64,000 bases of DNA from Klebsiella ornithinolytica NBRC 105727 = ATCC 31898 (GCF_001598295.1 NZ_BCYR01000016.1:30771-94770); one strand, 5' to 3'; positions 1-9,052 are shown, numbered from the stretch's first letter. Program-made: numbers and translations. Notes: generated by a model from the sequence alone, not told the origin.

Positions 1-797
1 AGATCGCGTTCATTCTCATACACGTCCATGCCCAGCGCCCCGATTTTCTGGTGTTTCAGCGCATCGATCGCCGCCTGAGAATCAATCAGCGCCCCGCGGC
101 TGGTATTGATCACCATCACGCCGTCTTTCATTTGCTCAAACGCCGCATGATTCAGCAGATGGTAGTTCTCTTCCGTCAGCGGACAGTGCAGGGAGATCAC
201 GTCGGACTGCGCATACAGCGTCGGCAAATCAACATACTCGACGCCAAGATCCAGCGCCGCGGCGCTTGGATAGGGATCGAACGCCAGCAGGCGCATGCCA
301 AACCCTTTCAGAATACGCAGCGTGGCGACGCCGATTTTGCCCGTCCCGATCACCCCGGCGGTTTTACCGTGCATGGTAAAGCCGGTTAAGCCTTCCAGCG
401 AGAAGTTAGCATCGCGGGTACGCTGGTAGGCGCGGTGGATACGGCGGTTCAACGACATCATCATGCCGATGGCATGTTCAGCCACGGCCTCCGGCGAATA
501 GGCGGGAACGCGGACAACGCGCAGACCCAGCTCTTTTGCCGCATCCAGATCGACGTTGTTAAACCCGGCGCAGCGCAGGGCGATGTACTTCACGCCATGC
601 GCTTTCAGCTCTTCCAGTACCGGACGGCTTCCGTCATCGTTGACAAAAATGCACACGGCTTCACAACCGTTGGCCGTTTTCGCGGTTTTTTCGGTTAACA
701 GGAAGTCGAAAAATTCGAGTTCAAAGCCATATGTATCATTAACATGCTGAAGGTACTTTTTATCGTACTGCTTCGTACTATACACAGCGATTTTCAT
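1..797 (-). CDS. ldhA: D-lactate dehydrogenase, fermentative (3' end outside window)
   Basis: NAD-dependent reduction of pyruvate to D-lactate in the cytoplasm during mixed-acid fermentation. The translated product starts MKIAVYSTKQYDKKYL and follows E. coli LdhA almost residue for residue: the N-terminal catalytic part, then the Rossmann motif GVIGTGKIG near residue 152, and the substrate-binding stretch INTSRGALID. About 265 of roughly 329 codons are present; the gene runs off the left edge, so the catalytic His region is not visible. The start ATG at 797 has a GGAG-type ribosome site a few bases upstream. In E. coli ldhA also lies divergently next to ydbH; here a DedA-like gene intervenes. 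Confidence 0.95.
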   Translation of the reverse strand, partial: MKIAVYSTKQYDKKYLQHVNDTYGFELEFFDFLLTEKTAKTANGCEAVCIFVNDDGSRPVLEELKAHGVKYIALRCAGFNNVDLDAAKELGLRVVRVPAYSPEAVAEHAIGMMMSLNRRIHRAYQRTRDANFSLEGLTGFTMHGKTAGVIGTGKIGVATLRILKGFGMRLLAFDPYPSAAALDLGVEYVDLPTLYAQSDVISLHCPLTEENYHLLNHAAFEQMKDGVMVINTSRGALIDSQAAIDALKHQKIGALGMDVYENERD

Positions 798-942
798 AAG
801 ACTTTTCTCCAGTGATTATACCGTCACGGTAGCATATTTAAAATAATCGTACAAATATTAAAAATTAGTTTGGCATGGCGGGTATATAATAATTCTAGAG
901 CATATCACTGAGTTGAGGTATCTCTTTAAAACACAATGTATT

Positions 943-1443
943 TTACCAAAAACTGAAGCTGAAGGCACCGGGAGCCAGCAGAAGCAGCGGCCAGAGAAGT
1001 CCCGAGCTGACATTGGCCAGTTGAAAACGCCAGAACGGCGTGCCGCTGACGCCGCTGGCCAGGGGGAGGGTGGCGCGAAGCGGCGAGAGAAAACGCCCGA
1101 AAAACACCGCCCATTCGCCGTGGCGATGGAGAAAGGTCAGGCTACGGGCCAGCCGATCGCCGCGCAGCCAGCGAAGTCGTAGCAGACGATGCTGATAGTA
1201 CCGTCCCAGCCACCAGGAGATCCAGAATCCACCGATTGCCCCCAGGCTGGCGCTGAGCCACATAAATAAGAAGTGATTCAGGCTGCCGGAGGCGAGCGGG
1301 CCGAGCAGCAGCAGCCCGGATGTGCCCGGCACCAGCAGGGAAATCAGGGCACAGGATTTGCTGAACGTCAGCAGGAAGACCAGCAGCAGCAGGAATGAAT
1401 AGTGGCGCTGGGCATACTCAATAAGCGAAACAAAAAACTCCAC
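943..1443 (-). CDS. DedA/SNARE-associated family membrane protein
   Basis: A 166-residue, strongly hydrophobic protein with several predicted membrane segments (roughly residues 15-60, 65-90 and 135-165). It has the DedA-type features: a glycine-rich re-entrant region (VPGTSGLLLLGPLA) and the FFGRFLSPLRATLPLASG motif (F/Y-x-G-R-x3-P-x-R), which carries the conserved arginines of the family. DedA proteins act in undecaprenyl-phosphate or lipid flipping and membrane homeostasis; the specific substrate here is not known. The start is GTG (1443) with only a weak GGATCC-like ribosome site, so the exact N-terminus is uncertain. It is shorter than the usual 200-220 residues. It lies between ldhA and ydbH, where E. 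coli K-12 has no such gene. Confidence 0.75.
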   Translation of the reverse strand: MEFFVSLIEYAQRHYSFLLLLVFLLTFSKSCALISLLVPGTSGLLLLGPLASGSLNHFLFMWLSASLGAIGGFWISWWLGRYYQHRLLRLRWLRGDRLARSLTFLHRHGEWAVFFGRFLSPLRATLPLASGVSGTPFWRFQLANVSSGLLWPLLLLAPGAFSFSFW

Positions 1444-1858
1444 GGGATCCGCCCACTTGTTAGATCGATTCCCGCGAGTGTGACAGGGGCTGGCTAAATG
1501 GCGGTTAAATAAGCGGATGGCAACAATTCACCATAACGATGATGTCGCAGCAACTATTCTTAGAATCTATCCCGACTGGGCTATCGGCGCAGGCCGTTTG
1601 CACGCGGACAGCGCGGAGAAAACGGAGCGTACAGGAAGTTGCTGGCGATTTGCATCGCTTCGCTTACCCTGCGGGCCGCGCTGAAGGGCGTGCAAGAATC
1701 GCGCGTTGTGAGCTCTGCCCGGGGCAAAATGACAAGCAAAATAGCCCGGATGAGATAGGCTCTTAAGCGGGATAGAAACTTTAACTCACTGGTCGAACGT
1801 GCCACAATACGCGCTACTTTCGGCTTTTACTTTTGTTTAATCAGGATATTAACTGCCC
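1444..1858. other. Divergent intergenic region before ydbH
   Basis: About 415 bp between the DedA-like gene and ydbH. No convincing gene is visible; short frames lack ribosome sites and recognisable protein content. The AT-richer last 80 bases next to ydbH probably hold its promoter. I see no clear operator or terminator. Confidence 0.4.
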
Positions 1859-4498
1859 ATGAAGGGTAAATATAAAGCCGCCATCGCGCTATTGTTAGCA
1901 CTTATTCTGCTACCGCTGGCCTTGTTGTCGACGCTTACCCATTGGGTACCTACGCTGGCCGGGATCTGGCTGCCAGAGGGAACCCGCATTTCGCTGCACG
2001 ACAGTCCGCGCCTGACGCGTTCTGCGCTGCGTATTCCCGATTTACGCTATCTGGTCGGCGATTGCGAACTGGCCCGCATAACCAATGCCCGACTCTCACA
2101 TCCCAGCCGCTGGCGGCTGCAGGTTGACGAACTTGATATCAATAGCGCCTGCCTGAGCAAACTGCCGGAAAGTGAACCGGCATCCGGCGCCCCGCGTACC
2201 CTGGCGGAATGGCAGTCCATGCTTCCCTATAGCTGGTTGACGATTGAAAACCTGCGTCTCTCGCCGTGGGAAAAGTGGCAGGGTCGGCTGGTCATGTCAT
2301 TGACGCCGCAGCAGCAGGATATCGGCTACAGCGGTAAAGAGATGACGCTACAGGCGCGCCTGCGCGGGCAGGCGCTGACGGTGAGCGACTTTTCCGCGCA
2401 GCTGGTTGAAGGACAGGCGCCGGTGAAGCTGGTCGGCGAGTTTCATATGCCGCTGGTGCCGGATGGTTTGCCGGTAGACGGTCATCTGCTCGCCACGCTC
2501 GAATTCCCGCAGACGGCAGGACTGGTTGATGCGGAGCTGGAGTGGCAGAAAAACCGTGGGCAGCTGCTGGTTACGCCGCGCGGCGATGTGCAGCCGATGC
2601 TCGATTTACCCTGGGAAATCACCCCGGAACGTATTGCCATCAGCGATGGTCGCTGGAGCACCGAGTATGCCGGGTATCCGCTGAGCGGCCGCGTGGCCTT
2701 GTCGGTTGGCAACTGGCAACAGGGCACCGAGCAGATGCGGGTCAGCGGTCGTCTCAACGTTCTCACCCACGGGGAAGCCGGGAAGGGGAACGCGGTACTG
2801 ACGATTGGCCCTGGCAAACTGAGCATGGACAACAGCGACATGCCGTTGCGGTTAACCGGCGAGGCCAAGCTCGGCGACCTGATTGTCTATGCCGTGCTGC
2901 CGGCGAACCTGACTGGCCCGCTGACCGCGCCGTCGCTGGCGTTCCATCCCGGCGCGCTGCTGCGTTCCCGCGGGCGGGTCATTGATTCGCTCAACATTGA
3001 CGAAGTTCGTCTGCCGCTGGCCGGGGTGAAGGTGACTCAGCAGGGCGTGGACGGCCGTCTGCAGGCTATTCTGCGCGCGCACGAACAGCAGATGGGCGAC
3101 TTTTCGCTGCACCTTGACGGTCAGGCCGACAACTTTATGCCCGACAGCGGCCGCTGGCAGTGGCGTTACTGGGGCGAGGGCCGCTTCACGCCGATGCAGG
3201 CCAAGTGGGACGTCAAAGGGGCGGGGGCGTGGATAGACAATTCGATTGTGCTGAACAGCCTGTCGACGGGCTTCGATAAGCTGCAGTACGGCACGATGCT
3301 GGTCAGTACGCCGCGGTTAACCCTGGATGAACCGGTGCACTGGCTGCGCGGCGAACAGCACCCCAAACTGACCGGCGCGCTATCGCTGGACGCGGGTAAA
3401 ACCAGCTTTAGCAGCGGCAGCGAACTTCCCCCCTCCACGTTAAAGTTCAAGATCGACGGACGGGATCCCACCTGGTTTCAGTTTAGCGGGGCGCTCCACG
3501 CCAATAAGATAGGTCCCGTGCGGGTCACCGGGCGTTGGGATGGCGAACGTCTGCGGGGCCAGGCCTGGTGGCCAAAACAGTCGTTAACCGTGTTTCAGCC
3601 GCTGGTGCCGCCAGACTGGAAAATGAATCTGCGTGAAGGAATGCTGTATGCGCAGGTAGCCTTCTCCGCGGCGGCAGATCAGGGATTTGAAGCCGGCGGC
3701 CACGGCGTCTTAAAAGGCGGCAGCGCCTGGATGCCTGACAATCAGATTAATGGCGTAGATTTTGTTCTGCCTTTTCGCTTTAGTCAGGGGACCTGGCAAC
3801 TGGGAACCCGCCGACCGGTGTCGCTGCGTATTGGCGAAGTCGTCAACCAGGTGACGGCGAAAAACCTCTCGGCGGATCTGCAGGGCTCCTGGCCGTGGAG
3901 CGAGCGCGAACCGCTGCAGTTGAGCAACGTCAGCGTGGATGTTCTCGGGGGTAAGGTGACCATGCAGCAGCTGCGTATGCCGCAGCACGACCCGGCGCTA
4001 CTGCGTCTGCAGCAAATTTCCAGCAGCGAACTGGTAAGCGCGATAAATATCAAGCAATTTGCCATGTCCGGCGCATTTAACGGCGCGCTGCCGCTGTGGC
4101 TGAACAATGACAAATGGATCATTAAAGACGGCTGGCTGGGTAACCCGGGGCCGATGACCTTACGTCTTGATAAGGATATGGCGGATGCGATGGTCAATGA
4201 CAATATTTCCGCCGGTGCGGCGATTAACTGGCTGCGCTATATGGAGATCTCCCGTTCATGGACGCGCATCGATCTCGATAATCTGGGCATGCTGACGCTG
4301 AAGGCGACCATCAGCGGAACCAGCCGCGTCGGGGAGCAGAGTAATACGGTGCATTTAAACTATTCTCATCAAGAGAATATTTTTGACCTGTGGCGCAGTT
4401 TACGTTTTGGCGACAATTTACAGGCATGGTTTGAGCAAAATGCGGTGCTCCCCGTGCGCAGCTGTACGGACAGTAAAAAGTGTAAGGAACAACAATGA
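1859..4498 (+). CDS. ydbH: AsmA-like intermembrane phospholipid transport protein YdbH
   Basis: An 879-residue protein, exactly the E. coli YdbH length and collinear with it. Residues 8-28 form an uncleaved inner-membrane anchor; the rest is a long periplasmic beta-rich domain of the AsmA/TamB/YhdP group, which bridges inner and outer membrane and carries glycerophospholipids outward. Conserved blocks include ISDGRWSTEYAGYPLSGR, GKGNAVLTIGPGKLSMDN and a C-terminal part near 680-800. The gene overlaps ynbE, whose product is its outer-membrane lipoprotein partner, and ydbL follows, giving the known three-gene operon. The ATG at 1859 matches the E. coli start. The usual redundancy with tamB and yhdP is family knowledge. 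Confidence 0.96.
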   Translation: MKGKYKAAIALLLALILLPLALLSTLTHWVPTLAGIWLPEGTRISLHDSPRLTRSALRIPDLRYLVGDCELARITNARLSHPSRWRLQVDELDINSACLSKLPESEPASGAPRTLAEWQSMLPYSWLTIENLRLSPWEKWQGRLVMSLTPQQQDIGYSGKEMTLQARLRGQALTVSDFSAQLVEGQAPVKLVGEFHMPLVPDGLPVDGHLLATLEFPQTAGLVDAELEWQKNRGQLLVTPRGDVQPMLDLPWEITPERIAISDGRWSTEYAGYPLSGRVALSVGNWQQGTEQMRVSGRLNVLTHGEAGKGNAVLTIGPGKLSMDNSDMPLRLTGEAKLGDLIVYAVLPANLTGPLTAPSLAFHPGALLRSRGRVIDSLNIDEVRLPLAGVKVTQQGVDGRLQAILRAHEQQMGDFSLHLDGQADNFMPDSGRWQWRYWGEGRFTPMQAKWDVKGAGAWIDNSIVLNSLSTGFDKLQYGTMLVSTPRLTLDEPVHWLRGEQHPKLTGALSLDAGKTSFSSGSELPPSTLKFKIDGRDPTWFQFSGALHANKIGPVRVTGRWDGERLRGQAWWPKQSLTVFQPLVPPDWKMNLREGMLYAQVAFSAAADQGFEAGGHGVLKGGSAWMPDNQINGVDFVLPFRFSQGTWQLGTRRPVSLRIGEVVNQVTAKNLSADLQGSWPWSEREPLQLSNVSVDVLGGKVTMQQLRMPQHDPALLRLQQISSSELVSAINIKQFAMSGAFNGALPLWLNNDKWIIKDGWLGNPGPMTLRLDKDMADAMVNDNISAGAAINWLRYMEISRSWTRIDLDNLGMLTLKATISGTSRVGEQSNTVHLNYSHQENIFDLWRSLRFGDNLQAWFEQNAVLPVRSCTDSKKCKEQQ

Positions 4499-4680
4499 TG
4501 AAATTGCTAACGCCGGTGCTGATGACGATGCTGCTGGCGGGCTGTACGCCACGAATTGAAATCGCGGCGTCAAAAGAGCCGATCACCATCAATATGAATG
4601 TCAAAATTGAGCATGAGATTCATATCAAAGTGGATAAGGATGTTGAAGAGTTACTGAAGTCGCGTAGCGATCTATTCTGA
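4495..4680 (+). CDS. ynbE: YnbE small outer-membrane lipoprotein, YdbH partner
   Basis: A 61-residue lipoprotein. Residues 1-16 form a signal peptide ending in a lipobox (LLAGC) with Cys17 as lipidation site, at the same position as in E. coli YnbE. The mature part is nearly invariant (ITINMNVKIEHEI and DKDVEELL). In E. coli YnbE multimerises by beta-strand stacking and joins the C-terminal end of YdbH to form the intermembrane bridge. The ATG overlaps the ydbH stop (ATGA type), implying translational coupling. A GGA ribosome site lies 7 bases upstream; the second codon is also ATG. Confidence 0.94.
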   Translation: MMKLLTPVLMTMLLAGCTPRIEIAASKEPITINMNVKIEHEIHIKVDKDVEELLKSRSDLF

Positions 4681-4687
4681 GGTGGCG

Positions 4688-5011
4688 ATGAGAAAACGAC
4701 TGTTAACGGCGGCGTTGGCGCTTGGCCTTCTCAGCTCATCGGCGCTGGCGCTGACGCTGGGGGAGGCTCGGGAGCAAGGGCGGGTCGGCGAAACGCTGAA
4801 TGGCTATCTGGCGCCGCTGCGTCAGGATAAGGAAACGCTGGCGCTGGTCAAACAGATCAACGCGGCCAGAAGTGAAAGCTATCAGCAGCTGGCGGATGAT
4901 AATAACCTGCCGGTGGATGAGGTGGCGAAAATGGCCGGACAAAAACTGGTCTCGCGGGCACAGCCGGGGGAGTATGTTCAGGGACTGAATGGTCAATGGC
5001 TGCGGAAATAA
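4688..5011 (+). CDS. ydbL: YdbL, periplasmic chaperone-like DUF1318 protein
   Basis: A 107-residue exported protein of the YdbL (DUF1318) family. The N-terminal signal peptide (MRKRLLTAALALGLL, cleavage after SSALA) is followed by the family core: TLGEAREQGRVGETLNGYLAP, then DEVAKMAGQKLVSRA and PGEYVQGLNGQW. It is the third gene of the ydbH-ynbE-ydbL operon; in E. coli YdbL tunes YnbE assembly with YdbH. I chose ATG 4688 because a GAGG site lies 5 bases upstream and the product aligns with E. coli. A GTG two codons upstream is the alternative. Confidence 0.92.
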   Translation: MRKRLLTAALALGLLSSSALALTLGEAREQGRVGETLNGYLAPLRQDKETLALVKQINAARSESYQQLADDNNLPVDEVAKMAGQKLVSRAQPGEYVQGLNGQWLRK

Positions 5012-5040
5012 CGCGCCGGCGCTTTTGCCTGGCAGGAACG

Positions 5041-5071
5041 GCCGCTGATGAGACTCCCTTTCATCAGCGGC
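5041..5071. terminator. Hairpin between ydbL and the EIIA gene
   Basis: An 11-bp perfect inverted repeat (GCCGCTGATGA and its complement, loop 9 nt) lies between convergent genes. A second hairpin, CTGACG/CGTCAG, follows at 5080-5100. Neither has a clear T-run, so bidirectional termination is inference from position. Confidence 0.5.
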
Positions 5072-5102
5072 GGCGGGGCCTGACGGCGATTAAGCGTCAG
5101 GG

Positions 5103-5537
5103 TTAGCGGTGTTGTTGTAAAATCGTCAAAAAGTCCTGTTTACTGGAGATCAATGACAGCGCATTTGCAATGATTTCATCGCTGAAAATAGAAGCGATGT
5201 CCTTCAGAACATCAATATGCTCTTTCTCTTTGGCAATCACGCCAATGGCGATAAACATGACGTTGCTTCTGTCCCAGATGACGCCGTCCGGGAACTGAAA
5301 TATTTCTATTCCGGTTTTCAGAATGATATTGGTCGCGGATTTCGGCAGGTGCGGAAGCGTAATGCCATTGCCTAAAAAAGTGGACACCTGACGTTCCCTT
5401 TCATCAAGAAAAGCGGTGCAGTTTTCGCTGACGTAGCCTTTCTTTTTAAATTCCTCACCGAGCAGGGTCAACACTTCGGCCTTATTTTTCGCCTTGTAGC
5501 CAAGGTGAAGGTTCTCTTGCGTAATATTAGCGATCAT
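5103..5537 (-). CDS. Orphan PTS EIIA component, mannitol/fructose (type 2) family
   Basis: A 144-residue stand-alone EIIA domain. The phosphorylation site motif LGNGITLPH is intact with His63 as the predicted phospho-acceptor from HPr; this motif defines the mannitol/fructose/Ntr EIIA group. No EIIB or EIIC is encoded nearby. Its ATG lies inside the 3' end of the upstream MFS sugar porter gene (11-base overlap), so the two are almost certainly co-translated. This suggests a sensing or regulatory role, perhaps controlling the transporter by phosphorylation state, rather than a classical PTS permease. That role is inference. A cryptic partner encoded elsewhere is the alternative. Confidence 0.85.
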   Translation of the reverse strand: MIANITQENLHLGYKAKNKAEVLTLLGEEFKKKGYVSENCTAFLDERERQVSTFLGNGITLPHLPKSATNIILKTGIEIFQFPDGVIWDRSNVMFIAIGVIAKEKEHIDVLKDIASIFSDEIIANALSLISSKQDFLTILQQHR

Positions 5538-6972
5538 TGTGAGCGACCTCCGCGCCGTTATTCACCCGCGCATCATATTTATTAGACGATAACTCTTCTT
5601 CTAATTGTTCCAGCGATTTGTTCGAGGTTTCCGGAAGCGCCGTGACCACAAAGATAATCGCGATATAGTTGATGGCCGCGAAAATCAGGAATACCGGACC
5701 AAGGCCGAGTTTGGCCTGGAGCAGCGGAAACAGGTAGCTGACAACGGCATTCATGATCCACATGAAAAACACTGAAATCCCCATCGACAGGCCGCGGAAT
5801 TTCAGCGGGAACAGTTCGGCCAACACCACCCAGGTAATAAAGCCCATTGTCCCCTGCATGACCCCGACAAACAACGCGCCGAGCAGCCAGATCGCCGTCG
5901 CTTTGATATCGCCAACCAGCGTGTAATCGACGCCGGCAATGATCAGGTGCAGCGTCGCCATAATGGCAAAGCCATAAATAATGATGGTTTTGCGTTTAAA
6001 GCGATCAACGAGGAAGAAGACCCCAACCAGCATTCCCCCCACCGAGAAGACCCCGTTGAGCACGTTGCATATTAAGGAGGTTCTTTCTGAGAAGCCGGCC
6101 GTACTCAGGATTTCGGTGCCATAGTACATAATGACATTGACCCCGGTGGTCTGCTGCAACGCGGCCCAAATGATGCCCACCAGCAGTAATTTAAAAATCC
6201 ACGGCGTGCTGAGAATGGTCAAAAACGCGTTTTGCGTACTGAATTTGCGATCGGCTTCAACTTTGATGAGGGTCGAAATATCGGCAAATTCTTGCGCCGC
6301 GCGTTCCGGCGAGCGGATCTGCTTTAATACTTCCAGCGCTTCCTGATGACGGTTTTTGCTCACCAGCCAGCGCGGGCTTTCCGGAGAACGCAACATTCCG
6401 ACAAATAAACAGATAGCCGGGATGGCCTGCACCATCAACATATATCGCCAGACGTCGGGAAGGTGGCCCCAGATAATACCAATTACGGCGTTGATGGCGA
6501 ATGCGGCAAGCTGCCCGATAACAATGGCGACCTCATTCAGCCCCGTGAGTTTACCGCGCATTTCCGTGGGGGCAACTTCAGAAATGAACGTCGGTGCCGT
6601 GACGGAAGCGCCACCGACGGCATATCCCAGCAGAAAACGGGATAGCAGCAAGACGGTGATATCCGGGGCGAGGGCTGACATTAATGCCCCGACAAGGAAA
6701 ATAAAGGACAGGCAGAGCAGATATTTGCGTCTGCCAAAATAATCGGCGAGGGTTCCACCAAAAACGCTGCCAATAGCGGCGCCCACCAGCAATACGCTCA
6801 TGACCAGACCTTCCGTTGTCGGCGTCAGGCTCATATATTGCTTCAGTGAAGAAAATGCACCATTAATAACCCCGGTGTCATAGCCGAATAGCAGGCCGCC
6901 AAATGTTGCCACTAGCGTTATTTGGTGAAGCCGCTTTCTTTGCTGTACGTTCAGTTTCATGATAGCTGACAT
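5527..6972 (-). CDS. MFS sugar porter (inositol/xylose-type symporter family)
   Basis: A 12-helix major facilitator transporter of the sugar porter family, likely a proton-coupled uptake system for a sugar or polyol. Family signatures are present: the N-terminal GGLLFGYDTGVINGA, the loop 2-3 motif DYFGRRK, the PESPRWL motif after helix 6, the helix 7 QQTTGVN substrate motif and PETSNKSLEQLE at the C-terminus. These resemble IolT/XylE-type proteins; the substrate cannot be read from sequence. I chose ATG 6972 (481 residues) because AAAAGG sits 7 bases upstream; GTG 7002 and ATGs at 6993 and 6978 lie in frame but lack good spacing. It overlaps the EIIA gene by 11 bases. Confidence 0.9.
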   Translation of the reverse strand: MSAIMKLNVQQRKRLHQITLVATFGGLLFGYDTGVINGAFSSLKQYMSLTPTTEGLVMSVLLVGAAIGSVFGGTLADYFGRRKYLLCLSFIFLVGALMSALAPDITVLLLSRFLLGYAVGGASVTAPTFISEVAPTEMRGKLTGLNEVAIVIGQLAAFAINAVIGIIWGHLPDVWRYMLMVQAIPAICLFVGMLRSPESPRWLVSKNRHQEALEVLKQIRSPERAAQEFADISTLIKVEADRKFSTQNAFLTILSTPWIFKLLLVGIIWAALQQTTGVNVIMYYGTEILSTAGFSERTSLICNVLNGVFSVGGMLVGVFFLVDRFKRKTIIIYGFAIMATLHLIIAGVDYTLVGDIKATAIWLLGALFVGVMQGTMGFITWVVLAELFPLKFRGLSMGISVFFMWIMNAVVSYLFPLLQAKLGLGPVFLIFAAINYIAIIFVVTALPETSNKSLEQLEEELSSNKYDARVNNGAEVAHNDR

Positions 6973-7002
6973 TTTCATACCTTTTATTTTCATTAACAGC
7001 AC

Positions 7003-8006
7003 CGGTCATTCTGTTTCTCTTCGCTCGCGGCTACAGTTTTATCCTGTCGAACGATGGCGGAGGGAAACGAGATGGGCGGTGCGATTATTCGTCTTCATCG
7101 CCATATGCTGAGGAGCAACGGGCGATGAGGCGTGTTTTTGATTGACGGTGTGTTATCAGTGTCTCTGGGTTGTGTGTGGCATCTGCGATGCTTGCTGTCG
7201 ACATTCACACGATTACCCGACAGCGCTTGTGCACAGAACAGACTGTGCGAATCCGGTACCGCGTCTGGCCCTCGCTCTTGAAGCGATGAAAGCCAACCTG
7301 CGGTGCAAGGTGTCTTGCTGACGCCTCGTTGTACTTTGTCACCGGCGTTCCTTTCAGTGGAAAAACCGTCGTGACCGATAGGTAATCGATGACATGACAA
7401 CGCTCCCTGCCGTCCGACGTGTTCAATCTTCTTTCTGTGTCCTTCATGGTCTCCTCCGTGCTTGCGGGTTTGCGTACCGCCGAGAGTGGACAGATTGCGT
7501 TCTATCGAAGGGTAATATGACATCTGCTAATGAAATAAAATCACAAATAGATCACAATTTGAAAATTTCATTTCATTTCATTTTGTTTGAAGCGAAACAA
7601 ATTTCTCTTTGTGAGAAAAGATAATGTTTTTATCTAATTGATTTTAAAAGATAATATTTGATGGGGTTTATGGGGTTGTCAAAAATAAGCTATTGAATTA
7701 AAAGTTAAATTTTTGATACGAGTCACGCTTTTAAATCCATGCAGTTATTAATGAAATTAAAATTCCATTTTATATTTTTTATACGCTTTTGTTTTTTTCA
7801 CGGCCAGACCCGGATCGGGCGGGAACAGGGGCGAAATGCGCGGGACGAGGCCTGCGGGGGAACAAAGCGGACGTCAGGCGCGGCACCCGGTAACGGACAG
7901 AGGAATCAGCAAGCGGCGGTGGCAACAGGAGGCGCAGCGACTGGAAGCGGCAGCTGGACAGCGGCGGGGGGAGGCCGGAAGTCTGCGGCCCATTGCCGTA
8001 TAAAAA
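7003..8006. other. 1-kb region between feaR and the sugar porter gene
   Basis: Holds no recognised gene. The half near feaR (7740-8006) is GC-rich and uninformative. 7500-7740 is AT-rich and promoter-like for the minus strand. It has triple TTTCA repeats near 7567-7582 and a 7-bp inverted repeat TTTGTTT (7582-7588) / AAACAAA (7595-7601) around GAAGCG, which could be an operator. 7095-7450 contains weak minus-strand frames, one listed separately. Confidence 0.4.
7205..7447 (-). CDS. Possible small protein of unknown function
   Basis: An 80-codon frame whose ATG is preceded by an unusually strong ribosome site (GGAGGA, 4 bases upstream). It lies upstream of, and on the same strand as, the sugar porter gene. 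The product is basic and rich in Arg and Thr, has no membrane segment and matches no family I know. An overlapping 142-codon frame (7095-7523) exists in another phase, so the region may be a decayed gene. The ribosome site is the only real support. Confidence 0.25.
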   Translation of the reverse strand: MKDTERRLNTSDGRERCHVIDYLSVTTVFPLKGTPVTKYNEASARHLAPQVGFHRFKSEGQTRYRIRTVCSVHKRCRVIV

Positions 8007-8915
8007 TCAGCGGCAGCGCTTGCGGTATTCCCCGGGCGATACGCCAAAACGCTGTTTGAAAGCGGTCGAGAAGTGGCTGTGGTCGCTGAATCCCCAGCTA
8101 TAGCCAATTCCCGCCAGCTTTTCGTCATCACGGGCATTGTGCAATGCCTGCGCGCAGAGATCGAGACGCCGGTTCTTAATATATTGTGCGACCACCAGCC
8201 CCTTGTCGGCAAACAACCGGTACAGACTCCGAACCGACATACCGGTCTCGCTGGCCAGCCACTCCGGACGCAGATGTTCCGCCTGAATGGACTCATCAAT
8301 TAAATCCATAATCTTCTGAAACTGCTTCTCCCTACGCGACGGTCGGGGGTCGTGATGATGCAGCATCGGACGCAGCAGGCAGACGATGGCCTCCAGCGCC
8401 GCGGCACTCTCACTTTCCGACAGCTCCGGGCTACACATGCTCTCCTGCAGCAGCCGCTGACTGAGCTGGACCATCGGCAGCGATTTTTCCAGCCGCGTGG
8501 CAATGCTTATTTCACTGCCGCGCAGCTGTTGCTCCAGCAGCTGTCGGGGCAGTAGCAGGGAGGCCTGGCGCGAAGTCTGCTGCCAGAAAATAGAGCAGGG
8601 GCGAGATGCGTCAATCAGGGTGATGTCACCGGCGTCGAGGACCACCTGGCGATCGTCCTGCTCGATGGCCGCCTGGCCGGAGAGCTGGAAGACGGTATAA
8701 AACCAGTCGTCATTGCTGCGCTTAATTTCGTTGCGGGTGCGGAACAGATTGACGCCGCTGGCGGTGACGGTGCTGACTTTCAGCGTGCCGGCATAGCTGG
8801 CGTCAATCTCCCCGTGAAAGCGACCTTCCAGCGGACGAGCGGCAAAATGGCCGCAGACCTGATTGATTTTCGCCAACCAGCGCTGGTAGTCCTGTCCGTG
8901 CTCCGCCGTCGCCAT
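8007..8915 (-). CDS. feaR: FeaR, AraC-family activator of tynA and feaB
   Basis: A 302-residue transcriptional activator close to E. coli FeaR (301). The N-terminal part resembles the AraC-binding-like domain found in this regulator. The C-terminal AraC/XylS helix-turn-helix (about 200-300) includes SVRSLYRLFADKGLVVAQYIKNRRL and the second helix GFSDHSHFSTAFKQRFGVSPGEYR. In E. coli it switches on aromatic amine use in response to the aldehyde. It is divergent from feaB, with probable binding sites between them. I chose ATG 8915 because it aligns with the E. coli start; the frame stays open far upstream to 9068 and neither candidate has a strong ribosome site. Confidence 0.93.
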   Translation of the reverse strand: MATAEHGQDYQRWLAKINQVCGHFAARPLEGRFHGEIDASYAGTLKVSTVTASGVNLFRTRNEIKRSNDDWFYTVFQLSGQAAIEQDDRQVVLDAGDITLIDASRPCSIFWQQTSRQASLLLPRQLLEQQLRGSEISIATRLEKSLPMVQLSQRLLQESMCSPELSESESAAALEAIVCLLRPMLHHHDPRPSRREKQFQKIMDLIDESIQAEHLRPEWLASETGMSVRSLYRLFADKGLVVAQYIKNRRLDLCAQALHNARDDEKLAGIGYSWGFSDHSHFSTAFKQRFGVSPGEYRKRCR

Positions 8916-9052
8916 AGTCTGTCTCATGTAAACATAATGTTTTTGCATTGTTGCATTTACACAGTGGCATACAAGAGCGAGGCGCGGAGTATATGAAAGA
9001 ACTATTACCTGAGGCACATTTCTGCGTCCGCAATATGTTGAATTGCGGCGGC

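Noticed and set aside
7095..7523. 142-codon minus-strand frame upstream of the sugar porter
   Set aside because: No ribosome site at its ATG, unnatural composition, and it overlaps the 7205-7447 frame that has a better start signal.
7739..8059. 106-codon plus-strand frame overlapping the end of feaR
   Set aside because: Low-complexity Gly/Ala/Arg content from GC-rich DNA and antisense overlap with feaR.
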